Shown here: positions 31,124 through 31,205 of the stretch, in pieces
Layout of the letters: each line of letters starts with the position of its first letter
Position numbering within the stretch: position 1 is the stretch's first letter
Source: an uncultured Collinsella sp.
GTDB lineage: Bacteria; Actinomycetota; Coriobacteriia; Coriobacteriales; Coriobacteriaceae
DNA length: 31,205 nt
NCBI GenBank assembly: GCA_900754525.1
Contig: CAAEDE010000080.1
Coordinates: forward strand, 1-31,205
Direction: 5' to 3'
Notes under the pieces: model-generated
Seen by the model: only the letters and a program-made list of their open reading frames with translations
Told to the model about the DNA's origin: nothing
Databases searched by the model: none
Translations under genes and position numbers: made by a program

Positions 31124-31205
31124 CTAGTCGTTGGGTGTTCCTATAGTTTTGTCAACCGTCGGGTCTACTCCCGGTAGGGCACCCGGTCGCGCATCACGGC
31201 GTATA
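31119..31205. repeat. Right copy of the terminal inverted repeat
   Basis: Reverse complement of 3-89 with one mismatch (31130). The adjacent inner sequence, 31085-31118, holds GTCCCCAACAGCTAGTCGTTG and AACGTCCCCAA motifs, related to sequence inside the left end and near 19608-19648. It contains the stop codon of the antitoxin gene. Confidence 0.9.

Noticed and set aside
1..31205. Prophage, insertion sequence or integrative element
   Set aside because: No transposase, integrase, relaxase or phage structural gene was found; only non-coding repeats suggest mobility.

Overview
The window is GC-rich Actinobacterial chromosome, most likely from a Collinsella-like member of the Coriobacteriia. The evidence is the strict anaerobe gene content ([FeFe]-hydrogenase, phosphotransferase sugar uptake, EFR1-type ferredoxin), the GC-biased codon use, the Ala/Lys/Glu coiled-coil sortase-anchored surface protein, and dense intergenic palindromic repeats of the kind I associate with Collinsella. 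This assignment is inference; no rRNA or tRNA gene is present to anchor it. Both ends of the window are the same 87-nt sequence in opposite orientation (86 of 87 identical), so the segment is bounded by inverted copies of a dispersed repeat.

Layout. 1-400: repeat end plus non-coding DNA with short phased repeats. 406-4081 (+): an unrecognised 235-aa protein, an AbiEi-like protein with a PD-(D/E)XK nuclease-like domain, and a metal-dependent amidohydrolase. 4173-7876 (-): a small zinc-ribbon membrane protein, then a copper operon read copA - copZ - csoR, with a G/C-tract CsoR-type operator inside the copA promoter. 8296-11679 (-): a 1127-aa LPXTG surface protein with a CAP domain between long coiled coils. 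12080-15298 (-): a membrane Ser/Thr kinase with a DUF6273-like outer domain, and upstream of it an FHA-domain protein, a plausible kinase/phosphopeptide-reader pair. 15887-18136 (+): a DEAD-box RNA helicase with a long RGG tail. 18758-19519 (+): an EFR1-family flavodoxin-ferredoxin. 19863-24350 (+): an alpha-glucoside operon, namely EIIA, a LicT-type antiterminator, EIICB and a GH4 6-phospho-alpha-glucosidase, preceded by an antiterminator/terminator-like leader. 24607-30685 (+): a tightly packed operon of a NuoF/GltD-like flavoprotein, a complete group A [FeFe]-hydrogenase, a Tat-type lipoprotein binding protein and a fused permease-ATPase. 30902-31123 (+): a RelB/DinJ antitoxin whose C-terminus runs into the terminal repeat.

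The feature I find most unusual is not a gene. Five intergenic regions carry 11 copies of a hairpin with about 16-nt arms. Ten of the 11 span exactly 57 nt (one is 56), and neighbouring hairpins are separated by 22-24 nt, giving an almost constant 80-nt period. They lie between co-directional genes, at a divergent junction and downstream of genes, so they are not simply terminators. Other intergenic repeat families (a 24-nt-arm hairpin, a 25-nt inverted-terminal-repeat element of 235 nt, and a GGGACAGGT-type palindrome) suggest several non-autonomous mobile or structural elements. No transposase is present in the window.

Functionally the window combines carbohydrate uptake (alpha-glucoside PTS), disposal of reducing equivalents as H2, copper resistance, surface adhesion or signalling, and possible small defence/toxin-antitoxin modules.
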